In this document: positions 1 to 9,960 of the stretch, piece by piece | How the letters are laid out: each line of letters begins with the position of its first letter | How positions within the stretch are numbered: the stretch's first letter is position 1 | Source of the DNA: Gracilaria domingensis | Lineage: Eukaryota; Rhodophyta; Florideophyceae; Gracilariales; Gracilariaceae | DNA: 64,000 nucleotides | Assembly (NCBI GenBank): GCA_022539475.1 | Contig: VCMS01000084.1 | Coordinates: 124,001 to 188,000, forward strand | Direction: 5' to 3' | Translations under genes and position numbers: made by a program | The notes under the pieces: generated by a model | What the model saw: only the letters and a program-made list of their open reading frames with translations | Told to the model about the DNA's origin: nothing | Database searches by the model: none

Positions 1-1102
1 GTTTCGTGTTTGTGCCAGTGCGTGTCACTGTGGATAGCTGCGTCAAGTGGTCGGCGAGACGTGCTTTTCGGCAACCAGCCCACACCGGTTACAGGGAGCA
101 AGCAACATGGCGACGCCGTCAGGCGTAGCATTGTCACCCGAACTCGTTCTGGAGGTAGTACTTGCGGCGACGGCGTCCTCGTAATGCGTACGGAAATTAT
201 CGAAATGGTACGCTAGCGGAGGTGCTGGGCTGCCAAGTGTGCAGGCAACGACAGATATGCACGGGGAGCCGGTTTATCATGCAGAAGGTAGCGACAGAGA
301 CGGGAGTTGGAAGACTGACGATGCTGAGCTGAGGGGATGATATGCGAGAACTGTGGACAGCGGGGGCTGATGCAGGGATCACGGAGTTGGACGTTGGATT
401 GGTGTGGATGAATGGGTTAGCAGAGGATCAACAAGTGATAATGGCCGCGGTGCTTTGTTTGGCGGCTGTGAGGTCGTCTTGTCGGTGGCGAGCGATAGGA
501 GGTGACCCCCGAGATCATTGCAGGCGCTCCTGACTTGTCCCGTGGACACCTGTCATCCGTGGACAGCTTTCTAAAACTGCAAGAGAATTTCGTGAAAACA
601 ACTGTTTTCTGTGTCGTGCGTCAAACATGACAAAATAGCTGTAAAATTGACGTATACAGCATATGTCTAACTGACAGAAACATCGCGACAATAACTTACA
701 GTAACGTGGCGGAAGGCTTTGTGAGTGGAACCCATCGACTCCTACCAAAGCCCGGGCGGCAGATCAGCTGTGACACAATCAGTGCGAAAGTAAACTAGAT
801 CCACCTCAGGGCTATTATGTCGGATAGAACGGCCCAAAAACGTAGCGCTATTACAAAGCAGAAAACGGCTCGAGAATTTAGGGCCTTTCCACGAAGAACA
901 ATCGCCCGAAAAATGCCTGGCACGTTTAGTAGTCGGGCCGCTGTAGCTGTACCGGGGGGGAGGGAGGCGGGCAGAGAGGCGATGGCGACCAGGACGGCGA
1001 ACAGGAAGATGGACGCGTGAGCTTCGCACCTGCTGTATCTACGACGGTACACCCTAATTGAGCTCGCATGAACTATGTCCAGAAGTGCAAAGAATAATTA
1101 GT
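1..1102. other. No supportable gene
   Basis: I see only short overlapping ORFs on both strands and none has a recognisable domain. A short frame starting at the ATG at 107 (MATPSGVALSPELVLEVVLA) could be a first coding exon with a GT donor nearby, but I cannot place a convincing next exon. Around 815-955 the sequence contains one arm that resembles the inverted-repeat element at 7934-8243 (shared end GTAGCTGTACCGG). Confidence 0.4.
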
Positions 1103-1643
1103 CGTTTTATCAGGCAGGTATTTGTCACTGACTGACTAGCATAATATGCATATTATGCAATGAAATTCTAGTCATATTTAGTCATTTACAGTACACTTGG
1201 CCACAAATACACGTGTCACATTCATAACCACTTATAATCCCACACGTGTACGACATAATAGCTTAAATGGTTTTCAAATTAAGTTTTGGTTTTGTTTTCA
1301 CTGAAAATAGTTCACATAGTTAAATAGTCAGTAAGTTATCCCTTTTTCTGATTACTTTTGCCTTTGTTCTCAATTTCTTGCTCATTTTTAAAATCTTTTT
1401 AAAACCTTTGAAGTTTGAATTAACATTCTTTAGAACGAATATACATTGTTAGAGCCTAAGCAAGCTGATATATATACTTATATATCTCAAACCAAGAGCA
1501 GTGCAGTTTAATTTCTAGGCAATCACTCTTAGAAAAAGGGAAAAAAAATGTGACTAAATATGACTGACTACGAATTTTATTGAGTGACTTTGACTTTTCG
1601 ACTTGGTCAAAAATCTAGTCACAAATACGGCCCTGCGTTTTAT
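1103..1643. mobile_element. hAT-type MITE with perfect 8-bp target duplication
   Basis: A 525-bp AT-rich, non-coding element (1111-1635) is flanked on both sides by the same 8 bases, CGTTTTAT (1103-1110 and 1636-1643). Its ends are inverted: the left begins CAGGCAGGTATTTGTCACT and the right, read on the other strand, begins CAGGGCCGTATTTGTGACT. An 8-bp duplication plus ends starting with CAGG is the signature of the hAT superfamily. No transposase frame is present, so it is non-autonomous. A 20-bp perfect palindrome (GCATAATATGCATATTATGC) lies just inside the left end at 1139-1158. Confidence 0.85.
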
Positions 1644-2181
1644 AGAACGTTTTTGGATTGCACTTCCCATGCGAACCGAGTCGAGCGCTATGCATCCGCA
1701 GCGTTGGAGAAAGCATGAGCTCTCGAAAGGAAAGCGAGAAAGCTCCTCGGGTATGGAGAAGCGGGCCTCGCCGGGGTACGACGGAATCAGTTTGTGCTGT
1801 GGACATTACGGTTACTGTATCTTTGACCAACATTATACCATTTATTATATCGGATAGATGACAAGACAGTTGTAGGTTTTATAGTTTATGCAATAAAGGC
1901 AAGGAACGCGTCCATTCTGCCAGGTGATATCTCCACAAGATCAATCATTCTGGGTTATGGGTGGGTGGGTATGAAAAGCAAGAACGTCGCAAAGATCGCA
2001 GCGCGATTGGAAAGAGAGGCCCCGCAAACTATGTCTTGAGAAAGACGTCTGCGGAACACGATGGACAAGACGTGTGTGTCTGTCGTAGCCGCCAGGCGAC
2101 GGCGGCGCACCAAACAAGAGCACAACTGTCCAGGATCAGAAACCTTTAAATAATTTATATTCTTCGTCCCTCGAAAAGATC
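1644..2181. other. No supportable gene
   Basis: This stretch follows the MITE. ORFs are short and overlap on both strands, and no domain, repeat or RNA gene is recognised. Confidence 0.4.
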
Positions 2182-2529
2182 ATGACTATTGCATTAGTGG
2201 TGATGTTTGGCTTGAACATAACCATTCGCTGGTTCATATCAATGAACGGAAACGTTACTGACGCGGCGTTTCATCTGGCACGAGAAATATTGGGTCATGA
2301 CTGTGGAGCTAATCCGCTTCAGATGAGGGCCAATGGGGCGGGTGTGAAGCAAGTAGAGTTACAGTTCTCTGAGTGTGTGGATGGAGTTTCGGCGTACGTT
2401 GGGTGTGTGAAAGGTTCGGGATGCGAGATTGTGAAGCAGTTCAGCGATAAACGAATCGTTAGTCGTTGTATACAGGTTGGTTCCCGCTTTGTGGAGGAAG
2501 CTTCGGGAGGCAGTGAGTCGGTCAAGTGA
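2182..2529 (+). CDS. Hypothetical 115-residue ORF
   Basis: The frame encodes 115 residues with a hydrophobic first segment of about 18 residues that could be a signal peptide or membrane anchor, followed by a soluble part with several Cys residues. No family is recognised. A similarly long ORF lies on the opposite strand (2359-2691), so reading direction is not certain. The start is simply the first ATG of the frame. Confidence 0.25.
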   Translation: MTIALVVMFGLNITIRWFISMNGNVTDAAFHLAREILGHDCGANPLQMRANGAGVKQVELQFSECVDGVSAYVGCVKGSGCEIVKQFSDKRIVSRCIQVGSRFVEEASGGSESVK

Positions 2530-2680
2530 TATCGAGGATAACAGCGCTGGCAGGCGCTGGCTGCATTCAACAGTCATTCCATTCCAAAAAGCTGGGCCAT
2601 ATCCCCTTTGCTGTGCGCCGATCTTCCAAACATGTTGTAACTCTTGCCCGTTCGCTCGCTCATACGAACACTCGTCAAAC

Positions 2681-2735
2681 GTGCTGGTCACGTGCTGGTC
2701 ACGTGCTGGTCAAGTGCCGGTCACCTGCTCGTCAC
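2681..2735. repeat. Short tandem repeat, about 5 x 11 bp
   Basis: Five consecutive copies of an 11-base unit (consensus GTGCTGGTCAC) are visible. The first two are identical and the last ones have diverged. It lies in non-coding sequence upstream of the secreted-protein gene. Confidence 0.8.
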
Positions 2736-3245
2736 CACCAACATCGAGTAACCCACCTCTTGTGTATCACATGTGAATCACAGGTGTGATTCATCCTCGC
2801 CCCATATCTTTTCCTTGGAAAAACATGACCGCGAAGAACCAGTGAAGCTCGTATGTCGGAAACAGTTGCTTCCGAATCTCCGAGGAAGAACCAATTGCAT
2901 CATTTCATGCTTTGGTTTTAAACCTTGTGACCGTCGAGTACCGGTGACCCTCATTCCTTGCGAAAGTTGCTTCCAAATCTCCAAACAAACGAAAGTGTCT
3001 TGAGAATGATGCTGTGGTTTGAGCCAGTGCGATTGGAAGCACGTGATACCAAGCATACCTTCTTTGTGATTCATTGCGTGAAGCTCTCCATCGCAATCCA
3101 GAATCCGCAAAAGCCATAAAATCCGTCGTGGGTTCTGGCCATCACTCCGCTGGTAAGCTTTCGAAACTCAATACTCAATCTCGAGCAGCTTCAAATCAAC
3201 ATTCACATCGCAAAATTAATTCTGCTCTTCTGAAGCAAGATCATC

Positions 3246-3758
3246 ATGGTTCCTGCATCTAAAGGTTTCATTTTGGTGGCGTCAGTGCTTCTCTTCTCTC
3301 TTGCCATTGTGTTTGTGGAAGCTGGATGGTTTGGGAATGCCCGCAAAGCCACGCTAGGATCTAGAAGCTACTTCTACGGCGACGTGCAGCGCCCTGTTCT
3401 GCCGCATCGCAACAAACTCGATAATTGTGAGTTCGGGTTTCTCGAGTGTACCGACTGTGATCTGTGCCTCTCGGGGTATCTGTATCGTACCAGCTTCGCT
3501 GCTGAAGGGAAGACTAAACTAAATACTGTGAGAGGATATTGTGCGCAACTGCAAGCGACTGGTGTATGCGACCGTTGCAATGACTGCGAAAAGGCTAATC
3601 CAAATGGTGACCCGCAAGAGGAGGCTCCACGTACAAATCCAAACGGTGACTTGCAAGAGTGTCGTGAGCTGTTCAAAACTTCATTGTGCTATCCTGCCCC
3701 GAACATAGACGAATGCATGGAATGTTACAATCAGTTTGGTCCAGCGATTTTCCCTTGA
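3246..3758 (+). CDS. Secreted Cys-rich protein with three four-Cys modules
   Basis: The 170-residue intact ORF starts with a basic residue and a long hydrophobic core (about residues 7-25) ending near VEAG, a typical cleavable signal peptide, so the product is probably secreted. The mature part has 12 Cys in three groups of four: C61/68/71/74, C99/108/111/114 and C139/148/157/160. Each group has a spaced first Cys and closes with C-x2-C. Groups 2 and 3 are joined by a hinge in which NPNGD occurs twice (about 118-122 and 131-135). I do not recognise a named family. A secreted disulfide-rich or metal-binding protein is a reasonable inference. No neighbour suggests a pathway. The ATG at 3246 is chosen because it directly precedes the signal peptide. 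Confidence 0.75.
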   Translation: MVPASKGFILVASVLLFSLAIVFVEAGWFGNARKATLGSRSYFYGDVQRPVLPHRNKLDNCEFGFLECTDCDLCLSGYLYRTSFAAEGKTKLNTVRGYCAQLQATGVCDRCNDCEKANPNGDPQEEAPRTNPNGDLQECRELFKTSLCYPAPNIDECMECYNQFGPAIFP

Positions 3759-3821
3759 GCGTATTTTTTGTGATAGAGCCCGTCATCCAACTTTAGGATG
3801 GTTCATTGATCTCATATAAAA

Positions 3822-4181
3822 TCATGTACCTTTGTACGGATTCGTCGAGGAGAACTCCGTCGTCCGATCATTCGCTTCCATCGCTTTCTCGGCTTTCACG
3901 GGGCCCACCGACAGCTCGCGGAAGGAGAGATAGTCGGCCCTTTGAACATCGATGGCCGCCCACAAGCGTGCATTGTGCTCTCCGTTCCTTCGCTCGTCTG
4001 CACCACCATCGCAAACGACGGCGCAGACCGCATGCGGCACCACATCCTTGCTTACCCACTTCACTCCATCTGACAGGGTCTGTCCATGCGACACAGCACG
4101 TGGTCCATCCCACACGTCGATGTGAAACGGCAAACGACGCGATGGATTCATCGGTGAGGAACGAGTGCGGATTGTCACCAT
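3822..4181 (-). CDS. Hypothetical ORF in the duplicated segment, possible 3' exon
   Basis: A 119-residue frame whose counterpart in the second copy (51462-51910) keeps most of the amino-acid sequence but is broken by a one-base deletion. No family is recognised. It lies downstream of the 143-residue ORF at 4502-4933 on the same strand and could be a later exon of one gene, with the stretch 4182-4501 as intron or decayed exon. Splice sites were not established. Confidence 0.35.
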   Translation of the reverse strand: MVTIRTRSSPMNPSRRLPFHIDVWDGPRAVSHGQTLSDGVKWVSKDVVPHAVCAVVCDGGADERRNGEHNARLWAAIDVQRADYLSFRELSVGPVKAEKAMEANDRTTEFSSTNPYKGT

Positions 4182-5130
4182 ACTAAGCGGAGCGTTTGTG
4201 GTGGCTCAGTTGATGGCGAAATTCGCGCAAGTCTCAGCCAACACCGATAGTCTATGACTCGCGTCGGACTGCATAGCATGCCGTTGGCGGCATGCGTGCA
4301 TCCGGCGCGATCGAGCGCCTTGATGCAGATGTACGCGCTAGTGAGATCGAGATGAGAGGGGCGGGAGCACGACATGGCGTCGAAGCGACCGCACACGGAG
4401 AGCGAAGCTGGTAGCGGAACAAGAAGCGGAGGCGGTTGCTTTGCACCTTTATATGTAACATTACTAACATGATTCACAGATGTAGTCCTCCGAGTCGGCG
4501 GTTACACATTGTGGAACTCCTCGCAAAGTCGTGCCCTGCTGCCAATCACCACATTCGGCGTGCACTCACCGCACCTCTCACCGCACGTCTCCGGCACGAT
4601 GCGACGCGAAAAGTCCACCTCGTTGCTCTGCGGTGTCTTCCCAATAGACACGATTCGTGGCGCGCGCTGGACGATGTCAAGCACGGCGTCGCCCTTACTA
4701 TCGAATGCCAACAGACGCATCCCTCTCTTTCTGGGCGTGAGCAGCATCTCGCGTCTATCCAGCGGGAAGGTGGTGGCGTAACCCGCTTCCAGCAGCTCGG
4801 ACAGTTTGAAGCGACCGCGATAATCTGCTGAGTCTGTGCGCTTCAAGTTGAGCCGCTTGTTGTAACAGGCCCAAAGCGGCCGGCTTTGCCTGCCGCTTCC
4901 AAGCGTTCGCTCATCGGCGGGGATCGAAGACATGAACGCATGAGACGATTAAAATTAAACAAATTAGCGTTTCTTACACTGTCAGGGATGCGAATGTTCT
5001 TTCTGTGCTGTCAAGTAGGCACACGTTGTCAACGCACACAAGTCTCGGACACCAAGCAAACCAGCAAACTTACACCTATGTCGAGCATCCTCTTGGTGTA
5101 AAGTTAGTCCACATACAATTCGTCGTGGGT
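3823..5130. repeat. Segmental duplication, copy 1
   Basis: About 1.3 kb here matches 51553-52846 in the same orientation, with scattered substitutions and small indels. The match starts at CATGTACCTTTGTACGG and stops sharply at TTCGTCGTGGG. At the right border this copy runs directly into TTAACCCTTTTGA, which is the end motif of the piggyBac-type MITE at 18577-18900, whereas copy 2 runs into unrelated sequence. Open frames on the minus strand are better kept in this copy than in copy 2. Confidence 0.85.
4502..4933 (-). CDS. Conserved hypothetical protein, duplicated
   Basis: An uninterrupted 143-residue frame. The segment from about residue 33 to the C-terminus (TDSADYRGRF to LCEEFHNV) is preserved at 52231-52563 with mostly conservative changes, which supports coding origin and minus-strand orientation. 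The N-terminal 30 residues are frameshifted in the second copy. I recognise no domain. It ends at a TAA that falls in GTGTAA, so a GT donor at this place with further exons downstream (toward 3822) is also possible. Confidence 0.5.
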   Translation of the reverse strand: MSSIPADERTLGSGRQSRPLWACYNKRLNLKRTDSADYRGRFKLSELLEAGYATTFPLDRREMLLTPRKRGMRLLAFDSKGDAVLDIVQRAPRIVSIGKTPQSNEVDFSRRIVPETCGERCGECTPNVVIGSRARLCEEFHNV

Positions 5131-5147
5131 TAACCCTTTTGAGACGG
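5130..5147 (+). repeat. Orphan piggyBac-type terminal motif
   Basis: TTAACCCTTTTGAGACGG matches the first 13 bases of the TTAA-flanked terminal inverted repeat of the MITE at 18577-18900. No matching opposite end was found nearby, so this is an isolated end or a truncated copy. It sits exactly at the border of the segmental duplication. Confidence 0.45.
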
Positions 5148-5258
5148 TACCGACGGTAGCTAGCCTTCGAGAGATCCACCCCTGGGGTACTGGAAGAGAG
5201 GATGCTCGCCACGGGAACGACACGGTCACGGTTGGCATCTTGACGTGACGCGTGACAC

Positions 5259-5999
5259 GTGCTTAAATTGCGAGCACTGCCACCTTGGGGGAGATTTGCT
5301 GACAACCCGCTGTTTCTTCCTGTCTTTCCGTTTCGCTCAGAAAACCGTGTTTCTCCGTTAAACTTTCAGCGTCTTTACACCGTCAACGAAACGCCGTTGT
5401 CCAAATTTATAGATCCCGAGCATGAGAATATGTTTCCGGAAAATGGCCAGCTTAGGCTTGGACTGCAGCCTGCGCCCCAGCAATACCGTAGTGCTGCCCA
5501 TGCCAGTAGATGCCTCGCGTGTCGAGCAGTTTACCTTTGCGTTCACCGGATGGGCAACAGTCTCAAGATTGATGCTCCCGATCGTCGTAAAGCGCTACGA
5601 GGCCTTCTGTTAGATCGAACGCGCAAGCTCTCGCGCACGTATGAGGCTACTGTCAGTGCGCTCGTGCGATTATGTGAGCAGAGGTACCACAGTGCAAAGT
5701 CCAAGAATCTCGATGGTAAACTGTCGTCTACCGAAGACTGTAGAGACTTTGTACGTGCGTTTGCGCACGAGTAGTGGTGCAGCTATGGGCTGGAGGACGA
5801 TGGGCTGTCCAGCGTCGATAAGGTGACACAGATGATGTGTCGCAGTACTTCTGTTGCCATGATGCTACCCGAGAATTCGGAGCATTGCCACGCCGTGAAC
5901 TGCTTCAGGGCGCTCATGGACAGCAGCGAGTTGGAGGGCTTTGATGAGACTTGCATGGTGGAGCTGCTTGGCGAGGATGTCATCGCCGTACTGACATAA
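5259..5999 (+). pseudogene. Hypothetical gene with one in-frame stop
   Basis: The frame from 5259 runs 171 codons to a TAG at 5772-5774 and then stays open for 75 more codons to a TAA at 5997-5999. The second part reads as ordinary protein sequence (for example CHAVNCFRALMDSSELEGFD), with acidic and Cys-containing stretches. Coding character on both sides of the TAG suggests a gene broken by a single nonsense mutation, or a retained intron border. No domain is recognised. It follows the segmental duplication and its first codons lie in less convincing sequence, so the true start may be further in. Confidence 0.4.
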
Positions 6000-6408
6000 C
6001 ATGGCAATGCGGAGTTCGACAACGATGTGGGCTGCCGAATTGCGGAGACAGCGATTCAACCCAAGGCGATTCCGACTCCTGCGTAAAGAAAAACTGTGGG
6101 GCGGTTCGAACAGTGGGGTAAAACTTATCAACTACTCTTCTTTCTATGCAGTTTGGCGAGGCGATAAAACACATTGAGCGTGCCGAAGATGAGTGTTGCA
6201 CTTGTTGAGCTTTGTCGTGCGTCGATGAAACAGCTAAATATTGCTGCACTGCTTTGTTTGCTTGTAAAGTCACTTTTGTGGAGAACAAGCTTGTCAAACG
6301 CCGACAAGTCGCATTTAGGGAGACGGTGTATTCGTATCTGCTCGCAATCGCTATGCAAATGGTTATGGGGGGAATGATATCTTCATTTGAATAAACTTTG
6401 TTCTACAT

Positions 6409-6936
6409 TCAGGGGTCTCCGGCTCCGAGCCGATGTCCGCGCCCGGGAAAGGGCTGTAGTGCGCGCGGTGGCGAGCTGTTCTGCGGCGGACGAGACATGG
6501 TTCCGAAGCCGGCGACGCGCGGTCGGGTGTGCGACGGTTGCGGTCGGAAGACGGGCATGAGCATCTTGGACGAGGCGATAGCCTCCAGCGCGTCGTTGTG
6601 CGGAGAAAAGGCCCAGTATGCGGCCATGGTGTCGAAAAGAACGCTGGTGACGGCGGAGAAGATGGGGAAAAAATGAACGTCGCCGGCGAGATCGGCGAGC
6701 AGCTTTTCGAGGGATGCGGAGAGGTTTGGGAAGGTGTTGGACACCATGAGGTTGACCAGGGCGTAGCGGAGAGTGTTGGAGGAGGCGCAGACGAGCACGT
6801 TGAGGTAGAGGACGTCGAAGACTGTCCAGACGGCGCAGCCTTTTGCGTATGTGCACACGAATGCTACGCGATTGGTCACGTCATCCCAGCTGCCGTAAAT
6901 GCCTATGAGCGACAATTGTAGTAGAGTGGCACTCAC
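6409..6936 (-). CDS. Hypothetical membrane-protein fragment
   Basis: A 175-residue frame with several hydrophobic stretches (around residues 20-55 and 90-115) and a Pro/Arg-rich tail. No family is recognised. The start codon at 6936 lies inside the terminal repeat of the TIR element at 6916-7786, so the natural 5' end has probably been replaced or cut off by that insertion. Gene status is uncertain. Confidence 0.35.
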   Translation of the reverse strand: MSATLLQLSLIGIYGSWDDVTNRVAFVCTYAKGCAVWTVFDVLYLNVLVCASSNTLRYALVNLMVSNTFPNLSASLEKLLADLAGDVHFFPIFSAVTSVLFDTMAAYWAFSPHNDALEAIASSKMLMPVFRPQPSHTRPRVAGFGTMSRPPQNSSPPRALQPFPGRGHRLGAGDP

Positions 6937-7786
6937 TTATCTACTGCGACCATTACCTGTGATTACATCAAAGGTAATGGACGCAGTAGATAGGTGGGTG
7001 CCACTCTACTACGCTCACCCTCTTTTCAAAATCGATGACCGCATCGATTCAAGTATTCAACGACCACTGACAATCTTCATAGCTGTTCGTACTAGATATT
7101 TGTGTTCCGATAACACACATTCAGACTTTTTATATCCGTCTTTGATTGTTTAGGCGGTAGAACGTGAGAGGATCTTCCATCTCACATGTTAAAAAATCGT
7201 TCCTCGTAGTTCAATTGTTCAAGTTCACAGATTCGAATTAAAACCTTGTACACTTCTGGGCAAACTTCGTTGTAAAGCTCTTGCTATCATAGCGCCTCTG
7301 ACCGCTACTGGGTTCTTGCGCTCTTGGCCTACTGTAACTTAGAACAGTCTTGCCGAACTGGATAGTCTCTTCTCCTTACACACGACTAGTCCTAGATGAA
7401 AGGAGTTGTAGAGCTTTCTTCATCAAAGCGCCTCCAACCACTGTGGGGTTCATGCTTCTTCAGCCCACTGTATCCGTGAACAGTTTGGCTTCATTGATAA
7501 ACGATTCTCTCTAAGCAAAACTTCTGCGACAGTCAATTTCCTTTGCGTTACTGGGCGATTCCGACGGCGAGAATCGACCGTAGATGCTACCAAATGTAAG
7601 ATAGTGAAGTGCTGGGGATTTACTGACTCTGGGCATCTTACTAAAACCAGGACCGGCGAACAGTCGATGTCTGGAACCAACAAGAGCCTCACTCTGAAGT
7701 GAGCTCAGTATTTATACTAATTGTATGGTCGTGATGTAATCACAGGTAATGGTCGTAATAGCTAAGTGGGTGCCACTCTATTACAA
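6916..7786. mobile_element. 871-bp non-autonomous TIR element
   Basis: The ends are imperfect inverted repeats of about 55 bp: 6916-6970 reads TTGTAGTAGAGTGGCACTCA and onward, and 7732-7786 read on the other strand gives TTGTAATAGAGTGGCACCCA. A third copy of the terminal repeat (about 6971-7012) lies directly after the left one in opposite orientation. The left end therefore folds into a ~41-bp stem with three mismatches and a loop of about 13 bases. Inside, 7270-7370 and 7410-7506 are diverged direct repeats sharing AGCGCCTC and GGGTTC. There is no transposase frame. I could not identify a clear target duplication, so the superfamily is open. Confidence 0.75.
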
Positions 7787-7933
7787 CATATGAACTGCAG
7801 CACGCCAACGCTGTGGTTCTCAAACAGATGAAGGATTGCAATAAGCCTACGAGGATTGTAGGGTTGCGAAACGGGGCGTTGGTTCATTGGCGAGCGGCGA
7901 GGCGAGGGGCGGCGGCGGCGGCGCAGGTGGGGG

Positions 7934-8243
7934 GGTACGGCTACAATGGCTTGGTCTACTGAAAGATTAAAAATGGCGCGGATGTTTCGGGCCATTATAC
8001 CGTCAAAATTGGACCCAGCCTTTTGTTCAAAAGCTTAGGCATTTGATCCTCTAAATGGCCTCTTCTGTGTTACTACTTGATGGCGCATGGCTCATAATCA
8101 GAGGTTTGTATGCGAAGGTTTCCTCTACACCTCTCAGACTCTGCGTTTTCCTACGCTTTTGGGCTGTTATAAGAGTTATAATGGCCCGAAAAACACGGGC
8201 CGTCGTAGGACAAAAGGTGTTACCGGGCCATTGTAGCTGTACC
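7934..8243. mobile_element. 310-bp inverted-repeat (MITE-like) element
   Basis: Two related 66-base arms face each other: 7934-7999 and 8178-8243. The outer ends match (GGTACGGCTACAATGGC against GGTACAGCTACAATGGC), as do the inner ends (TATAATGGCCCGAAA). The middle of each arm has diverged. The 178-bp centre is not coding. One similar arm occurs near 815-955. No target duplication is clear. Confidence 0.55.
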
Positions 8244-9214
8244 GGTGGAGGGGGGGTGGAGGGGTTGGGGGGAAGGGGTGATGGGGACTGGAGTGGCCTG
8301 CGGAGCGGGGGTGGACAGCATCCAGCGCCTTACATACAGTACAAGCGCGCACGTATGAGCGCGGCGGCCAGCATGGCGGCGCCCGCGCGAGACAGCGCGC
8401 GCGCGGTCCAGCGCCGAGTGCGCACGGCGGCGGCGCGCGCCACTGTGTCATAACATGCGCGCGGGCGCGCGCGCGGTCGAGCGCCGTGTGCGCGCGGAGG
8501 CGGTTGGCGCGCCCCCCTGAAACGTGCACGCGCGCGCGCGCACATCACGGCGTGGCGTGAACCGGCGAACGACTCGTGGCGCGCATCACGCTGTCACGCG
8601 CGCGCGCGCCACGCGCACGCCGCTTACCATCCGCCTCTCAACCTGCCGCCCACACGCTCGCTCGCCCCCTCAACTGCCGTCGTCCATCCGCTCGCACCGC
8701 CTGGTCGGGGCCGCAGCTCCATCTTGTCCTCCCTCTCCGTCCACGACGACAGAGTATAGCGTGGATGACCACCGAGTGCTGTCGTCATAACTTTGGTCAT
8801 GTTGACCTCGTTTGCCACTTCTCTACTCTAGAAGCTATCGCATCATACGTCTGATACACACACCGGCCCGCCGCCTGTGCACGTCACCCTGCAAAACAAC
8901 AAAATAAAAGATCGCAAAACCAAAGCCTGCCTCCCATCTCGACAAACTCCAATGCCCTTCTCAGTTCTGATCACTTCCCACCGTTTAATTCTGCTCGGCT
9001 GCCACATGCTCAGGTGTGCTCCGCTACGACCTCTTCGGCCCGTAATAATGTTGAATACCTGTACTACAAGGGTACTTGCCTAGCAGGGCATGCGCTTTGT
9101 GGTTAATTTTTGGTGATGCTTTTCCACACTGCTCGCCGTTCAAGTTGACGCGTTCTGCACTTGTCATGAAACCTGTTTCCTTTTGATTAGCATGTCTATG
9201 AAACAAATCACTTT
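8244..9214. repeat. GC-rich low-complexity stretch, then no supportable gene
   Basis: From about 8330 to 8625 there are long alternating CG/CA runs (several CGCGCGCG tracts), which give artificial Arg/Ala-rich ORFs in every frame and could adopt Z-DNA. 8630-9214 is of more normal composition. I see no domain, and the ORFs are short and mutually overlapping. Confidence 0.6.
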
Positions 9215-9960
9215 GCATTGCCTGAAACAAGCAAACGAGACGCAAAAAGATAGGAGAAGATTACATTTTTCTGTCATTGGGCGTCTGGTTTGCCTTCCTA
9301 GAAAACAACTACGTACATGCAGTTGGCTTGGGGTTCGAGCATGTTTGGGTGTACGTTTCCTTAGTACGGAGTGTAGCTTAATTCAAATTCAATGCCACGA
9401 TCAGCATTTCTGTAGACAGAATAATGTATCGCGACTGCATGGCAATAACACCCCAATGGAGGGAGCAGCTGAGACTAGTCGGACTGACTGTCATCTGCAG
9501 AAAAGCGGAAGAAATAGATGAAACACTCGAAACATTCAGAAGTGAGTCTGGGCGACAGACGGTGGCAGACAGAACGGCGGTGGTGATACAAGGACAGGCG
9601 GGAGAGAAGATGAAAGCGGCGCCGAAGGGGTTGTAACGGTGATAGATTGGTGCTGCGGGGTGGCGTGCGAGGCTGGTACGTGAAGCGACTGTGAAGCAGA
9701 CATTGGCACAGATGTACGTGGTTGTGCAGTGCGACTCTGTGAGTGGGAAGTAGTTTTGGGGACCGAGGAGGTAGGCGAAGGGGAGGTCATGTTGGTCGAA
9801 GGAGTGTTTCACGATATGGATTGCAGATGACCAGCAGGTTCGATGAGGAAGTTTGAGGGCGATGAGAGCTTCCGCGGCTTAAATAGTGCTTAAATAGGGC
9901 TTTGAGTGGGGGTTCGTCAAAGGAATGGCGGAACCGCCATGGTGGAAATTGTTGAGCGGA
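9215..9960 (-). repeat. S/T/P-family repeat unit 1
   Basis: This block matches 16755-17560 over nearly its whole length and in the same orientation. It includes the 84-residue ORF, its 5' leader and its 3' flank. Compared with unit 6, about 120 bp just 3' of the ORF are missing here. On the minus strand a TATA-like TATTTAAG occurs twice about 90-110 bp before the ATG. Confidence 0.8.
9536..9790 (-). CDS. Small Ser/Thr/Pro-rich protein, family copy 1
   Basis: The 84-residue intact ORF is dominated by Ser, Thr and Pro, with short hydrophobic patches near the C-terminus (FCLPPSVAQTHF). The same protein is encoded at 17156-17410 and 14240-14494 and in degraded form at 11047-11382, 13386-13595 and about 15600-15690. 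ATG context (CCAACATGAC) and the leader AACTTCCTCAT are shared. No signal peptide or known domain is seen. Conservation of an open frame among copies that differ in DNA suggests a real small gene. A protein-coding part of a repeated element is the alternative. Confidence 0.6.
   Translation of the reverse strand: MTSPSPTSSVPKTTSHSQSRTAQPRTSVPMSASQSLHVPASHATPQHQSITVTTPSAPLSSSLPPVLVSPPPFCLPPSVAQTHF

Noticed and set aside
6409-7995. One gene split by the TIR element at 6916-7786 (ORF 7762-7995 plus ORF 6409-6936, minus strand)
   Set aside because: Joining the flanks at the element borders gives a stop in the required frame, and the upstream part is partly low complexity.
8055-8790. Arg/Ala-rich ORFs on both strands
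   Set aside because: They come from alternating CG/CA low-complexity sequence, where all frames stay open.
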